64,000 nt of DNA. Source: Parahoeflea halophila. Lineage in GTDB: Bacteria > Pseudomonadota > Alphaproteobacteria > Rhizobiales > Rhizobiaceae. The stretch is from positions 558,001 through 622,000 of the forward strand of contig NZ_OCPC01000002.1 of assembly GCF_900220985.1 (NCBI RefSeq), read 5' to 3'. Position numbers and translations under genes: made by a program. The stretch's first letter is position 1, and each line of letters opens with the position of its first letter. Below the pieces are notes generated by a model. The model worked only from the letters and a program-made list of their open reading frames with translations. It searched no databases and was not told the origin of the DNA. This document shows, piece by piece, positions 25,767 to 34,509 of the stretch.

Positions 25767-27371
25767 TCAACCCTCCTTCACCGCGCGGTCATGGATTTGC
25801 CGTACCGCATCCAGAGCCGAGAGCAGCGAGCCTTCCTGCCAGCCGGGGAGATAGCTGATGTGTTCCCCTGCGCAGACCAGCCGGTTGTCCATCGTCGCCG
25901 CGATTTCGTAATCTCGTCCACGGTCATCCCAGTTGGAGTAACACCCGAGCATCCACGGCACCCGGTGCCAGCTCAGCACCACCCCGTTGCTGAACTCGTC
26001 CCGGTACTGGGGGTGGATGCGCGCGCCCTGCTCAAGCACGGTTTCCAGCCGTTCTTCGGGCGACATCGAATTGAAAGCATAGGCATGGGGGCCGTAGACA
26101 TACGCGCCTAGCAGCACGCCCGGTCCGTCGGAGTGCATCTCTGCCGAAGGATAGCTGATCTCGGCAATCGGCAGGTCGGTGAGGGTAATCCCACCGTAGA
26201 TCTGTTCGTCCCGCTCCCAGAAGCGGCGCTTCATCTCCAGCCCGGCCTTCACCGCCTCATGGTAATGCAACGACCGCATGACGCGGCGCATGTCGGCGGA
26301 AACATCGACGTCGAGCTGGCTGAGGATGGTAAAGGGAATGGTGCAGACGCAGTAATCGCCCGTCTCCACTCCGCCCTCGCCCTCGCCATCGGCGGCGGAG
26401 TATGCGACCTCGACACTACTCTCGGTCTGTCTGATACGGTCGACCTTGGCGTTATAGGTGATCAGATCCTCTACCTCGCGGGCGAAGGCATGGGCGATTT
26501 CCTCCATGCCGCCCACCGGCTGGAACATCGGGGCATGGTGGCGATAGGTCGTGTGGTTGCGCATCTTCTCCCAGAACCGGGATTTCAGCAGGTCCTCCAG
26601 CGCAATCGGCTGCGAGGGTTCGGGAGCCGCATCGTAAAGCCCGCCGCCCGGCGCCCCGGCGTCGGGATAGCCACGGTATTCGGCAGTGTCGAGGCTGGCT
26701 TCGTAGCTGTAGTCATTGTTCAGGATACCGAAGGATTTCAGCGATTCCAGCAGGATTTCGGTGTCTTCCCTGGTCAGCGCATTGTCGAGCTGCCCCTTGT
26801 TCACCGATTTGGCCAGCAGTTCGGTGATCTGGCCCACGTAATCGGCCCATGCGTGGCCGTACCGGATCGGCTTGCCGTCAAAGGCAGTCTGCGAATGCAG
26901 GTAGGCGTTTTGATTTTCCTGGACAAAAACTTCGAGCGGGACGTTCAGCCGGTGGCAATAGTCCAGCAGCGCCAGGTGGTGATGCGGAATGCGCCAGGGA
27001 CCGATGTTGATATACTGACCCTTCGAGAATTCGACCTTTTGCCTGTAACCGCCGAGTTCCTCGATCACATCACCGCCCTTGAGCGTCCAGCAGCGGCCTC
27101 CGGCCCGTTTCTGATACTCGAGAATGCTTACCTCGTAACCTGCGTTGCGCAGCTCCAGCGCGGCGCACATTCCCGCGAGGCCCGCTCCCAGTACCACGAC
27201 CTTGCGCCCCTGCGGGGCACCTTGGAGATCGATGGGCCCTTTGTAGGGGCTTTGCCTCGCGTGACCGAGTGACGACATCGCATGCAACATCGTGGTGGAA
27301 CCAGCGGCGAGTCCGATCATCTTGAGAAGATCGCGCCTTGAAGGAGACCGGGCGTCGGAGGGCTGTGACAT
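25767..27371 (-). CDS. Flavin monoamine oxidase family protein, Tat-exported
   Basis: 534 residues. A twin-arginine signal (SRRDLLKMIG, RR at 12-13) precedes the FAD motif KVVVLGAGLAGMCAALEL, with the Glu of the second strand (ILEYQKRAGGRCWTL). The C-terminal FAD segment LVCAGEHISYLPGWQEG is typical of monoamine and L-amino-acid oxidases. The protein should act in the periplasm on an amine or amino acid. Its cotranscription with two cytochromes c suggests electron delivery to the respiratory chain. The substrate is unknown. Confidence 0.9.
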   Translation of the reverse strand: MSQPSDARSPSRRDLLKMIGLAAGSTTMLHAMSSLGHARQSPYKGPIDLQGAPQGRKVVVLGAGLAGMCAALELRNAGYEVSILEYQKRAGGRCWTLKGGDVIEELGGYRQKVEFSKGQYINIGPWRIPHHHLALLDYCHRLNVPLEVFVQENQNAYLHSQTAFDGKPIRYGHAWADYVGQITELLAKSVNKGQLDNALTREDTEILLESLKSFGILNNDYSYEASLDTAEYRGYPDAGAPGGGLYDAAPEPSQPIALEDLLKSRFWEKMRNHTTYRHHAPMFQPVGGMEEIAHAFAREVEDLITYNAKVDRIRQTESSVEVAYSAADGEGEGGVETGDYCVCTIPFTILSQLDVDVSADMRRVMRSLHYHEAVKAGLEMKRRFWERDEQIYGGITLTDLPIAEISYPSAEMHSDGPGVLLGAYVYGPHAYAFNSMSPEERLETVLEQGARIHPQYRDEFSNGVVLSWHRVPWMLGCYSNWDDRGRDYEIAATMDNRLVCAGEHISYLPGWQEGSLLSALDAVRQIHDRAVKEG

Positions 27372-27827
27372 GAGGGAGCGCTCCTATGTAAAGTCAGGAA
27401 TTCAATGAAAGTAACTTTTCAACGCATGATCCGCCGATTTAGTTCCGGGCGGAGTGATTTGCGTCCCCTAGAGCGGCAGCTGATGCTGCCCGCGAAGACA
27501 ATCCGCCCCCGGCAAAATGAACCCCTCGATAACCGACGGACAATCCGGCAAGGATCGGGAAGGCCTCACTCTCCCGGCTGTCAAACAAGGCGAATCTCCC
27601 GACCTTCACGCTCGCGAACGCCGTGCGCTCCGCCGCAAGATATCCATCCGCCGGGGCCTTGTGGTCGCCACCAAAGGCGACCCACAGTTGCACCAGGCGC
27701 TCAAGGTCCTGCCCGCGGCGTCGTTCCGTTCCTGCGAGGTGGTGTTCCGCCTGAAGAATGGCCCTTCGTTTGAGGAGTTGGCCAAGCCATGAACACAGAA
27801 CGGTTGCTGGAGGTCATAAAGAAACAA

Positions 27828-27842
27828 ATGGCGGAGAGAGAG
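27828..27842. repeat. Distal attachment site (att) of the tRNA-Ser island
   Basis: ATGGCGGAGAGAGAG is an exact 15-bp direct copy of the 3' end of the tRNA-Ser(GGA) gene, including its CCA, found at 36863-36877. The island between them lies on the 3' side of the tRNA, as expected for tyrosine-recombinase integration. DNA composition changes abruptly just to the right of this copy. Confidence 0.85.
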
Positions 27843-27905
27843 TCTTTAGAATTATCTAATTAATTATTTGATATATAACGAAAAAAATATCTGCAAACAA
27901 AATTG

Positions 27906-27924
27906 TACCACAAAAAATACCACA
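27906..27924 (+). promoter_or_regulatory. Paired TACCACA sites, candidate integrase arm-binding sites (left end)
   Basis: TACCACA occurs at 27906-27912 and again at 27918-27924, a 12-bp spacing. The same heptamer pair with the same 12-bp spacing lies at the other end of the island. Such repeated arm-type sites inside both ends are typical of lambda-type integrases. Role is inferred from position and spacing. Confidence 0.65.
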
Positions 27925-28022
27925 CCAACCTTAAAGTTGACCCACCACCTAATTGTCGACAATTCTCTGTCGGCACTGGAACTCGCTCCGCATGCAATTC
28001 TGCCCGCTAGGGCAAATTCCAG

Positions 28023-29693
28023 CTAAATAAATCTATGCGCTTGACGACGGACGTTGGGGTGTACAAACCCACTGTTCAGCGGTGAGATCAAATATGAGTT
28101 GATTATGACAAGATCTTGGGCGTCGCTCAGCTGATTTGCAACGTCGGCAAACGTCTCGTACCGCAAATTTACGTTACATCCCTTGACGACTACCACCGCC
28201 GGCAGATTGCCTTCAAATGCATGCGCGACGAACACGACAGTAAAGGACCAGTCGGCCAGTGGCGCTATTGTTTGTAGTTCCTCTTCCCGTGCCGCCAGTA
28301 CGTACGCAAATGAGTCAAGATGGTCCATAACGTATGGTCTGGATAAGCGTCCCCCATGAGATTCGTAAGCAATGATCTGAGGATGCGGACGTACCGGAAG
28401 CTCAAACTCGATGTCGCCAAGCTTCTTCCGAAACGTGTTTGCGGCGAAAACGGAGTCTCCTATCCCTTTCGCAGACCAGTGAGCAGCCGTAGGATGGAGT
28501 TTTAGGCCAAAACAGTCCACCAGCCTTTGCTCAAGTATGCCTGTAGTAGAGCTATTCCCTGCACCGATTGCCGTGAGGAGGCTGACGGCTTGGGCGTGGG
28601 AAAGTGCGGGTATGAGTAGAGGAAGTACACCGTCATTCCGCTCCGATTCCACTCGAATGTAACGATGCAGTAGGCCTCTGATCTGAGCGGCCAGTTCGTC
28701 CTTTACCAGAGATCCAAGGTTTTCAATCGTTTCGAGAATGTTAGCAAGGGCTGTTGCCGACCGGAGATGATCTGTCCTGCCTGTTACCCATACACTATCA
28801 AATCTAAGCGTAGCCTTTGCATTGTTCAAGAATGCATTTCGGGCCACAGGTATTCCCGCTGCAATATACTGCTCCGTAAGCCAGTCTGCTATTTGGCCAC
28901 GCGGCTTAAATTCGTAAGCGTAGGTGACCGCGTGATCGAATTTGGCCTGTATAATAAGTTGGTAGTGAAGCAGAAGAAGGTAGGGAGCATGAATATCGTT
29001 GACGAAAAGGTCATTAAGCCAGACGGTGAATTCGCCTTTGCATCCAAGACTATCAGCAATTTCGGCTACACGGTCTATGCTTCCTACTATGCTCAGGTCA
29101 CCAAGAAGCTCAGGCTCAGCCTCTGTATCTTCTGCATATATGCCGCTAGCCGTAGGCAGATCAAGGACAGGCGCAGTGCCTATCTTCGTCAGGATGGCAT
29201 GCACAGCTCTCCAGTTGAGTGAGAAGCGATTGTCTCTAACTGTAATGAGACGACTTATCTCAGACGCGGTCATCTTCTCTTCCACCGCCAGGCGAGCAAT
29301 CATACCAACGTGAGATAGAATCTGACGGGCCGCATCATGCGGTAGGAGGTGATTGTTGATCAAGGTGGATTGAAGGTCGAAGAAATTCACTGAGGCGAGC
29401 CTTGCGGCGTCGCTATAAGCTGAGCCGTTCGGGCCAACAACGCTGTCGAACATGTAGGTGACGGGGTCACGGGTCGGGTCAAAGAGCAAGTTGCGAACGA
29501 AGTTGTTGAACACGGGCGTTGGCGAACCAGATCTCTTCCATTGACGAAGTTGGAGGTTAATCCAATTTGCCTTACCATCCGCTACACCAATTGCGTCAAG
29601 ACTGCGGCTCACTTCGGCTAGAAACTCTATCTCGCGAGCAGAGACAACCGGTAACAGCATACTTCGAATCGCTGCGCGTACTTCATAACTCAT
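28023..29693 (-). CDS. Putative restriction endonuclease of the C-protein R-M system (unrecognised family)
   Basis: 556 residues, no family recognised with certainty. The call rests on context: its ATG overlaps the stop of a controller-protein gene, and a cytosine-5 methyltransferase is encoded divergently, exactly the layout of C-regulated type II systems. The N-terminal part looks helical. In the C-terminal part, KKLGDIEFELP (Asp427, Glu429) is followed by IIAYESHGG (Glu444, His446), which could be a variant PD-(D/E)xK core with ExH in place of ExK. DNA is AT-richer than the flanking chromosome. Recognition site and cleavage activity cannot be deduced. Confidence 0.6.
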   Translation of the reverse strand: MSYEVRAAIRSMLLPVVSAREIEFLAEVSRSLDAIGVADGKANWINLQLRQWKRSGSPTPVFNNFVRNLLFDPTRDPVTYMFDSVVGPNGSAYSDAARLASVNFFDLQSTLINNHLLPHDAARQILSHVGMIARLAVEEKMTASEISRLITVRDNRFSLNWRAVHAILTKIGTAPVLDLPTASGIYAEDTEAEPELLGDLSIVGSIDRVAEIADSLGCKGEFTVWLNDLFVNDIHAPYLLLLHYQLIIQAKFDHAVTYAYEFKPRGQIADWLTEQYIAAGIPVARNAFLNNAKATLRFDSVWVTGRTDHLRSATALANILETIENLGSLVKDELAAQIRGLLHRYIRVESERNDGVLPLLIPALSHAQAVSLLTAIGAGNSSTTGILEQRLVDCFGLKLHPTAAHWSAKGIGDSVFAANTFRKKLGDIEFELPVRPHPQIIAYESHGGRLSRPYVMDHLDSFAYVLAAREEELQTIAPLADWSFTVVFVAHAFEGNLPAVVVVKGCNVNLRYETFADVANQLSDAQDLVIINSYLISPLNSGFVHPNVRRQAHRFI

Positions 29694-29917
29694 GAGGCAC
29701 CTACGAACAGTTCTTCCACCCTGACACCCAGAGCAGAAGCAACTTTTTCAACGGATACTAGTGAAGGGTTTCTAACTCCGCGCTCGCACCCGCTTACGTA
29801 CGTTCGGTCGAGGCCACTCTTAAGCGCAAGCTCCTCCTGCGACATGCCGGCCTTAGATCGCAGCCGTTTGAGGTTGCGGGCAAATGTCTGCACAAGAAAT
29901 GAATCCAATGACTCCAT
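29690..29917 (-). CDS. Controller (C) protein, XRE-family HTH regulator
   Basis: 75-residue single-domain HTH protein: LKRLRSKAGMSQEELALKSG, then LDRTYVSGCERGVRNPSL, a textbook XRE helix-turn-helix as in C proteins of restriction systems. It would bind the double C-box 24-50 bp upstream of its own start, activating itself and the downstream nuclease gene at low dose and repressing at high dose, so that methylation precedes restriction in a new host. It overlaps the nuclease gene by four bases. Confidence 0.9.
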   Translation of the reverse strand: MESLDSFLVQTFARNLKRLRSKAGMSQEELALKSGLDRTYVSGCERGVRNPSLVSVEKVASALGVRVEELFVGAS

Positions 29918-29941
29918 GCGTCGATCGGTAGTGTCTTTGCA

Positions 29942-29967
29942 GACTATAAGTCTACGGACTATGAGTC
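29942..29967. promoter_or_regulatory. Double C-box operator of the restriction-modification system
   Basis: GACTATAAGTC at 29942-29952 and GACTATGAGTC at 29957-29967, separated by TACG. Both have the GACT-N3-AGTC form described for C-protein operators. They occupy the divergent promoter region between the C/R operon and the methyltransferase gene. The tandem arrangement matches the high- and low-affinity sites of known C systems. Confidence 0.85.
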
Positions 29968-30043
29968 ACATGAGGCTAGATTTGTCTTGCTCATTGGGCT
30001 ATCCGTGACATTCCGACTTTGCCGAACCACCGAGAGGATACAT

Positions 30044-31144
30044 ATGCAGGACCGTCGCAACGCATTTTCTGCTGTATCGCTGTTCTCTGGTGCCGGGGGC
30101 ATGGATGTTGGATTTGCACGGGCGGGATTCAACATCCTCTTGGCAAACGACATCGATGCAGACGCCTGTGCTACATATAGACTCAATCATCCAGGAGAGA
30201 TCGCAAGGGGCAACCTGCTTGACCTTGATACACGGAAGAGGACAGGCGAAACACCAATCGATCTTGTTTTTGGTGGTCCGCCCTGTCAAGGCTTCTCAGT
30301 GGCTGGGAAGATGGACCCCGATGACGTGCGTAGTCAACTCATCCACTCCTTCATGGACGTGGTTGACGTATTGAAGCCAAGGGCATTCGTTTGCGAAAAT
30401 GTCAAAGCACTCGCGGTACTCACGAAGTGGGGTGGTGTGCGAGAAGCCCTTCTTGCACGCGCACGGGAATCTTACCGTGTTGCAATCGTCGTACTAAATG
30501 CAACGGAGTTTGGCGTTCCGCAAATCAGGGAAAGGATGTTTTTGGTTGGCCTGCGCAAGAATGAATTCTTGGGCAGTGATGATAACCTCCGGTCTTTCAT
30601 TGAGGCTGAACTACTCGCGCAGAAATCGACCCCTAAGACAATTGCAGAGGTTGTGCGTTCTTTGGGACCTGCAGGGTCGAAATCAAACTCCCGTACGTGC
30701 GCAGCAAAGATTACGTTCGCCCGTAGCCCAATTATGCGGAAGTCGCCGTACGCAGGAATGCTGTTTAATGGTGCCGGTCGGCCGCTGCCATCTAACAAAT
30801 GGGCAACGACACTCCCAGCCTCAATGGGGGGCAATAAAACCCCCATAGTCGATGAGGCGGAGATTTTTGATGGCCAACCGAGCTATGTTGAGGAGTACCA
30901 CCGACACCTCATGGCAGGCGGAAAGCCGCGCACTGGCAATGCGCCTGCTCGTCTTAGACGCCTGACAGTTGATGAGTGTATAGCAATACAGACGTTCCCG
31001 GAGCAGTACAGCTTGGCAGGATCGCGTAGTGCTCAATACCGGCAACTTGGAAACGCTGTGCCGCCCAATTTAGCAGAGGCCGTTGCCCGTGTTGTGGCCC
31101 AAGGCCTGAGCGGTGGCTTCGCACTTCCCTTAGCAGCGGAGTAA
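30044..31144 (+). CDS. DNA (cytosine-5-)-methyltransferase
   Basis: 366-residue modification enzyme of the R-M system. All main m5C motifs are present: I FSGAGGMDVGF, IV GGPPCQGFS with catalytic Cys81, VI CENV (119-120), VIII QIRERMFLVG (Q160, R162, R164), and X QYRQLGNAVPPNLAEAV. The ATG at 30044 is chosen because GAGAGG lies 6-11 bases upstream and the reading frame then begins shortly before motif I. The target recognition region (about residues 180-300) is short and gives no clear prediction of the methylated site. Confidence 0.93.
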   Translation: MQDRRNAFSAVSLFSGAGGMDVGFARAGFNILLANDIDADACATYRLNHPGEIARGNLLDLDTRKRTGETPIDLVFGGPPCQGFSVAGKMDPDDVRSQLIHSFMDVVDVLKPRAFVCENVKALAVLTKWGGVREALLARARESYRVAIVVLNATEFGVPQIRERMFLVGLRKNEFLGSDDNLRSFIEAELLAQKSTPKTIAEVVRSLGPAGSKSNSRTCAAKITFARSPIMRKSPYAGMLFNGAGRPLPSNKWATTLPASMGGNKTPIVDEAEIFDGQPSYVEEYHRHLMAGGKPRTGNAPARLRRLTVDECIAIQTFPEQYSLAGSRSAQYRQLGNAVPPNLAEAVARVVAQGLSGGFALPLAAE

Positions 31145-31368
31145 CCTCTCACTCGACAGCACGCTGCACCGCAATGGCCCTCGCTCCTCAAATAGATGGC
31201 GGTCTGGTCCAGCGATCAGCGATCCAAAGTTACTAATCTCCGTCGGACAAGCAGATCGATTGATACAGCCAGCTTCGGGATGGGGTCTAGCAATTTCCAA
31301 AAGGAACCTTGCGTAATCAAAAGCCGTCTTAGTAAGCTTGAAAGGCCAGCTGCTGCAGCGTGACCTGG

Positions 31369-32364
31369 TCAACGCTCTATGATCTCGCGCAGCTCGTCTT
31401 CATGCTGGTTGACCAGCCAGCCATAGTAATTTTCGGTCGGAGGCTTCGGTTTCAGGCCGCGCTTCTTCCGCTTTTCGTTCTCCGCGCCCAGTGCCTCGGC
31501 CCGGCGCAGGCTGTTGCCGACATTGTACAAGGTCGCTGTCAGCCCGGGATTTCCGGAAATGTCGAATCCGGCCAGGTCCCGGTAGTTCTCGATCGATTCG
31601 GCAATCGACGCCGCCATGTAGGCCAAGGTGGAATCCGGCTCCATGATCGCCTTGTAGACTTCGGCGGCATTGCCGGCATCGAGTTTTCTCAGCCTTGAAA
31701 CCTTGTTGACGCGATCCGTGTGCATGAGGGCCGTCAGCGGGTTGAGCTGGCCCAGCCCGAAGGTCTGCCCGGCATAGAATGGCTGGAAGAACACCGCGCC
31801 GAACCGGTCGTCCGGGAAGGAGTCGCCGGATACCTTCTTGCCGCGAAAGGTCTTTTCCCAGACTTCCTCGCGGCAGGTCCACAGCTCGGCCGAGCCTAAA
31901 TTTTCCTTGCAGTTCTCGAACTCGGGACGTTTGACGAAATCGAGAACGCTTTCGCCATCATACTCGAAGCGAAACCTCTCTCCGGCATAGGAGATGGCCT
32001 TGACGTAATAGGTTTGAAGCCGGTCATAGGCATCGACATTGTAGGTGTGCTCGCCGACCAGTGCCCCGACGATGTGAATCGGGTCGATCTTGTACGCCTT
32101 CGAAACCGACCGGATTTTCCGCCGGAGCTTGGCGTCGTCGGCGATCAGATCGCGGATCTTTTCGTATTTCGCATCGAACGTCGACTTGGTCGCCTCGGTG
32201 CGGCGCTTGGATGCACCCGGTATGTCGGGCTGGCGGGCGTTGCGGTTGCCCTTAGGAACCGGTTCGGCCGAGTAGGTCGGCGGCACGGCGGCAAAGCTCA
32301 AGGTGAATGCGATCGTCATCGCTATCACGGTATTGAGCTTTGAGCTGGGCATTATCATGGTCAT
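31369..32364 (-). CDS. DUF1402 family exported protein, lysozyme-like
   Basis: 331 residues from the ATG at 32364; starts further upstream are possible, and no strong ribosome site separates them. A signal peptide runs to about residue 32 (ending PPTYSAEP). The body has IVGALVGEHTYN, FGLGQLNPLTALM and ATLYNVGNSLRRA, which together resemble the Glu, GLMQI and AYNxG motifs of lytic transglycosylases. The family is known from rhizobia without a proven activity. It lies inside the mapped island but has GC-rich, chromosome-like composition, so it may have been captured from a related host. A cell-wall role is inference. Confidence 0.78.
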   Translation of the reverse strand: MTMIMPSSKLNTVIAMTIAFTLSFAAVPPTYSAEPVPKGNRNARQPDIPGASKRRTEATKSTFDAKYEKIRDLIADDAKLRRKIRSVSKAYKIDPIHIVGALVGEHTYNVDAYDRLQTYYVKAISYAGERFRFEYDGESVLDFVKRPEFENCKENLGSAELWTCREEVWEKTFRGKKVSGDSFPDDRFGAVFFQPFYAGQTFGLGQLNPLTALMHTDRVNKVSRLRKLDAGNAAEVYKAIMEPDSTLAYMAASIAESIENYRDLAGFDISGNPGLTATLYNVGNSLRRAEALGAENEKRKKRGLKPKPPTENYYGWLVNQHEDELREIIER

Positions 32365-32618
32365 TTTCAACGGTGCGTTACCTAGTCTGGGGAGCGGCCT
32401 GCGGCCAAATCTGTTCTTAACCGACATGTCCCAATTAGAGCGCCCATTGCGTGACCTTGGCAACCACAAGGGGTTCGATCAAGGCCTTGTGCGGCACGGC
32501 CTAACCGTCGCTGCGTCGCCAACTCGGGTCTGGCGGATTTTTGGCGTCAGTGGATTCGCTTGTTTTACCTTTAGTCCATTGGAGGTCCTCTTGCATAGAC
32601 CTGTCGATCCGCTTTCCT

Positions 32619-33647
32619 CTAGCGCCTCATATTGCGGATCAATTCCATTTGCCGCTCGGTTGTGACAGGCAGGTATGAATTAATGGTGGTGGCGACTTTC
32701 TCATGCCCCAAATTCATTGACCAAGCCTTGAACGCTTCGGGGTTCGGACAAACGTCACTCCCATAATGCGTCAGGGTTTTGCGAAAGGCATGGGGGGTAT
32801 ATTGCGGCATCTGGACGGCGGCAAAAGCGGCGCGGATGATCGTGTTCAGCTTGGCAGCATTGGAATAGCCTTCTCGCGCCAACCCCAGATTGGCAAAGCC
32901 GTGCCCGTCAACCACACCCACCTTCGCCTTGGGGAACAAAGCATCCTCTGGACCAAACAGTTTGACCTCGCTTAAATAAGTCACCCAAGCCGCGAGACAG
33001 TTGCGATAGGCGGCATCGACCGGGAAGAACTGACAATGGATCGCTTTGGCCGCTTTCGTGTTCACCTCGCGGGCGTCTTGGAATACATGGCCAAGGTCAA
33101 TATTCACATGCTTGAGCTTAAGTGATGCCACGGCACCATCCCTAGCGCCAGTCAACATAAAGAACGCAAACAGCGCCTTGTCGCGTTTCTGGAACTCAGT
33201 CTCGAATGGCATCGCCTGAAACGCATGGGCGGCTTGCTGCATTGAAGGGTAGGGGATTTGGCGCTGTGTATGCGCCACCCGCCCCGCCTTTAGGGTGTTG
33301 TTGAAATATTCCACATCGGCATAGGTCAGCACCCGTTTGAACCCAGGACGGCTGACTAGCCAGTGAAAAAAGCCTTTGACCAAGCGCAAAGTGGAATCCA
33401 CGGTCGAAAACCCCAGGGGCTTACCCGTTTTGACGTTCTTCTGCTTGCCCAGAAAATCCTTGAAATCTGCCGCCTGTTGCCGATGGAACTTTTTGAAGGG
33501 CTTGAATTTGGTGCTTTCCTCAAATCGCCGGATTGCCGCCCGCGCTTTGTCAATCGACGCATCGTCCTGGCCTTTTGCATGACGCAAATAGGTGGCGTAG
33601 TCGTGCTTGATCCGCTCGTTCTCTTCAAGATATCGGGGCATTGTCAT
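32619..33647 (-). CDS. Tyrosine recombinase / site-specific integrase
   Basis: 342 residues with the full catalytic set: Arg169 in LTGARDGAVAS, His286 and Arg289 in PHAFRKTL, His315 in LGHEKVATT and the nucleophile Tyr325 in TINSYLPV. An N-terminal core-binding SAM-like domain occupies residues 10-100. It is the second recombinase of the island, far from either end. It is followed on the 5' side by HTH genes of the same strand. It could serve excision, a nested element, or inversion. Confidence 0.9.
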   Translation of the reverse strand: MTMPRYLEENERIKHDYATYLRHAKGQDDASIDKARAAIRRFEESTKFKPFKKFHRQQAADFKDFLGKQKNVKTGKPLGFSTVDSTLRLVKGFFHWLVSRPGFKRVLTYADVEYFNNTLKAGRVAHTQRQIPYPSMQQAAHAFQAMPFETEFQKRDKALFAFFMLTGARDGAVASLKLKHVNIDLGHVFQDAREVNTKAAKAIHCQFFPVDAAYRNCLAAWVTYLSEVKLFGPEDALFPKAKVGVVDGHGFANLGLAREGYSNAAKLNTIIRAAFAAVQMPQYTPHAFRKTLTHYGSDVCPNPEAFKAWSMNLGHEKVATTINSYLPVTTERQMELIRNMRR

Positions 33648-33749
33648 TCATCCTTGTATCGCTGCGTATAGGCCCGCTTTGACCATTAAATCCACCTGAT
33701 TCAGAGGGTGGGTGGAAGTTATGCTTCACGCTAGGTTTGACAGGTTCCT

Positions 33750-34175
33750 TTAGGGTCTTTTCCTATCGCGTGTTTCGATGGTCAGGATTGGGGTCAATTC
33801 TGCGCAAAGGCTCGGGCTGGCGAACTTGCCACATGCCCCTTGGCAGACCTCACACAGCGCCTCCAATCTACCCCGCGTTGCGGTGTAGGGCAGATAGTCA
33901 GCCATGCCACCATAGGCCGACCGGGGGGCGTTACAGGCCATGCAAAGGAATTGATCCCGCGCCAAATGGCGTTTGGATTTTTTGGACCTGTTGTTGAGAA
34001 AATCTTTAAGTGCAAAACCCAAGATCAAATGCGGCTTTTGGCTGTCTAAAACGACAAGCCCAGATTGCCGCCACAACCGTATTGTCTGCACTGAAACGCC
34101 CAGCAGATGCGCCGCCTGCTCATAAGTGTACTGGCTATGGATTTTGACTTTGCGCGATGAAGCGCGCTTGACCAT
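33750..34175 (-). CDS. HTH protein with a putative zinc-binding segment
   Basis: 141 residues. The N-terminal part reads YTYEQAAHLLGVSVQTIRLW, a MerR/excisionase-like winged helix. The C-terminal part has two CxxC pairs, CMAC and CEVC, about 38 residues apart, that could bind zinc. It overlaps the stop of the next upstream gene by one base and precedes the recombinase gene, so it may be its directionality or regulatory factor. Confidence 0.75.
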   Translation of the reverse strand: MVKRASSRKVKIHSQYTYEQAAHLLGVSVQTIRLWRQSGLVVLDSQKPHLILGFALKDFLNNRSKKSKRHLARDQFLCMACNAPRSAYGGMADYLPYTATRGRLEALCEVCQGACGKFASPSLCAELTPILTIETRDRKRP

Positions 34176-34387
34176 CAGGTGCGGCCATCTTTGCCGGGAT
34201 CAACCCGGCTTGCCTCTGCCCAAGCGTTCAGGTCAGCGCCGCGATAGATGATCTTGCGACCAAGGCGGTAAAACGCTGGCCCCATGTTTTTATGCCGCCA
34301 TTGGGCAAGTTTGTCGCGGTCACCGATGATTTCAAGCTCAGGGTCGCCAAGAACATAGTTCCGGCTTTGCTCGAATATGCTTTCCAT
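34175..34387 (-). CDS. Small excisionase-like HTH protein
   Basis: 70 residues. The segment LAQWRHKNMGPAFYRLGRKIIYRGADLNAWAE follows the pattern of AlpA/excisionase-type helix-turn-helix proteins, which typically read a fixed residue set around PPFxKxGRxVRY. It is cotranscribed with the HTH/zinc protein and the second recombinase. Likely a recombination directionality factor or a repressor. Confidence 0.75.
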   Translation of the reverse strand: MESIFEQSRNYVLGDPELEIIGDRDKLAQWRHKNMGPAFYRLGRKIIYRGADLNAWAEASRVDPGKDGRT

Positions 34388-34509
34388 ACTTTCACCCTTG
34401 TACGATTGCGTAGGTGAGAAGTATGTGTCGTTCGCTTGGTTCGGATAAGGCTGAAATCAGCCCGAAAAGCCCGCCGCATATGTCGCCTATAATGCCCATT
34501 GAGGGCTAT

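Larger units (their letters stand above)
27372..28022. other. Gap between the amine oxidase gene and the island endonuclease
   Basis: About 650 bp. The left part (to about 27825) is GC-rich and holds only short uncertain frames; one on the plus strand (27517-27792) ends in an ATGA overlap with a 24-codon frame, but neither is recognised. From 27843 the DNA becomes very AT-rich, which marks the left end of the genomic island. This part holds the direct repeat and two TACCACA sites listed separately. Confidence 0.6.

Noticed and set aside
27517-27863. Two overlapping short plus-strand frames (91 and 24 codons) at the island edge
   Set aside because: No ribosome site or family recognised; the second runs through the att repeat. 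Could be a remnant but not supportable as a gene.
31145-31368. A second attachment site after the methylase gene (ATGGCGG at about 31193)
   Set aside because: Only eight bases agree with the tRNA end, and the GAGAGAG extension is absent; the matched arm sites support the 27828 border instead.
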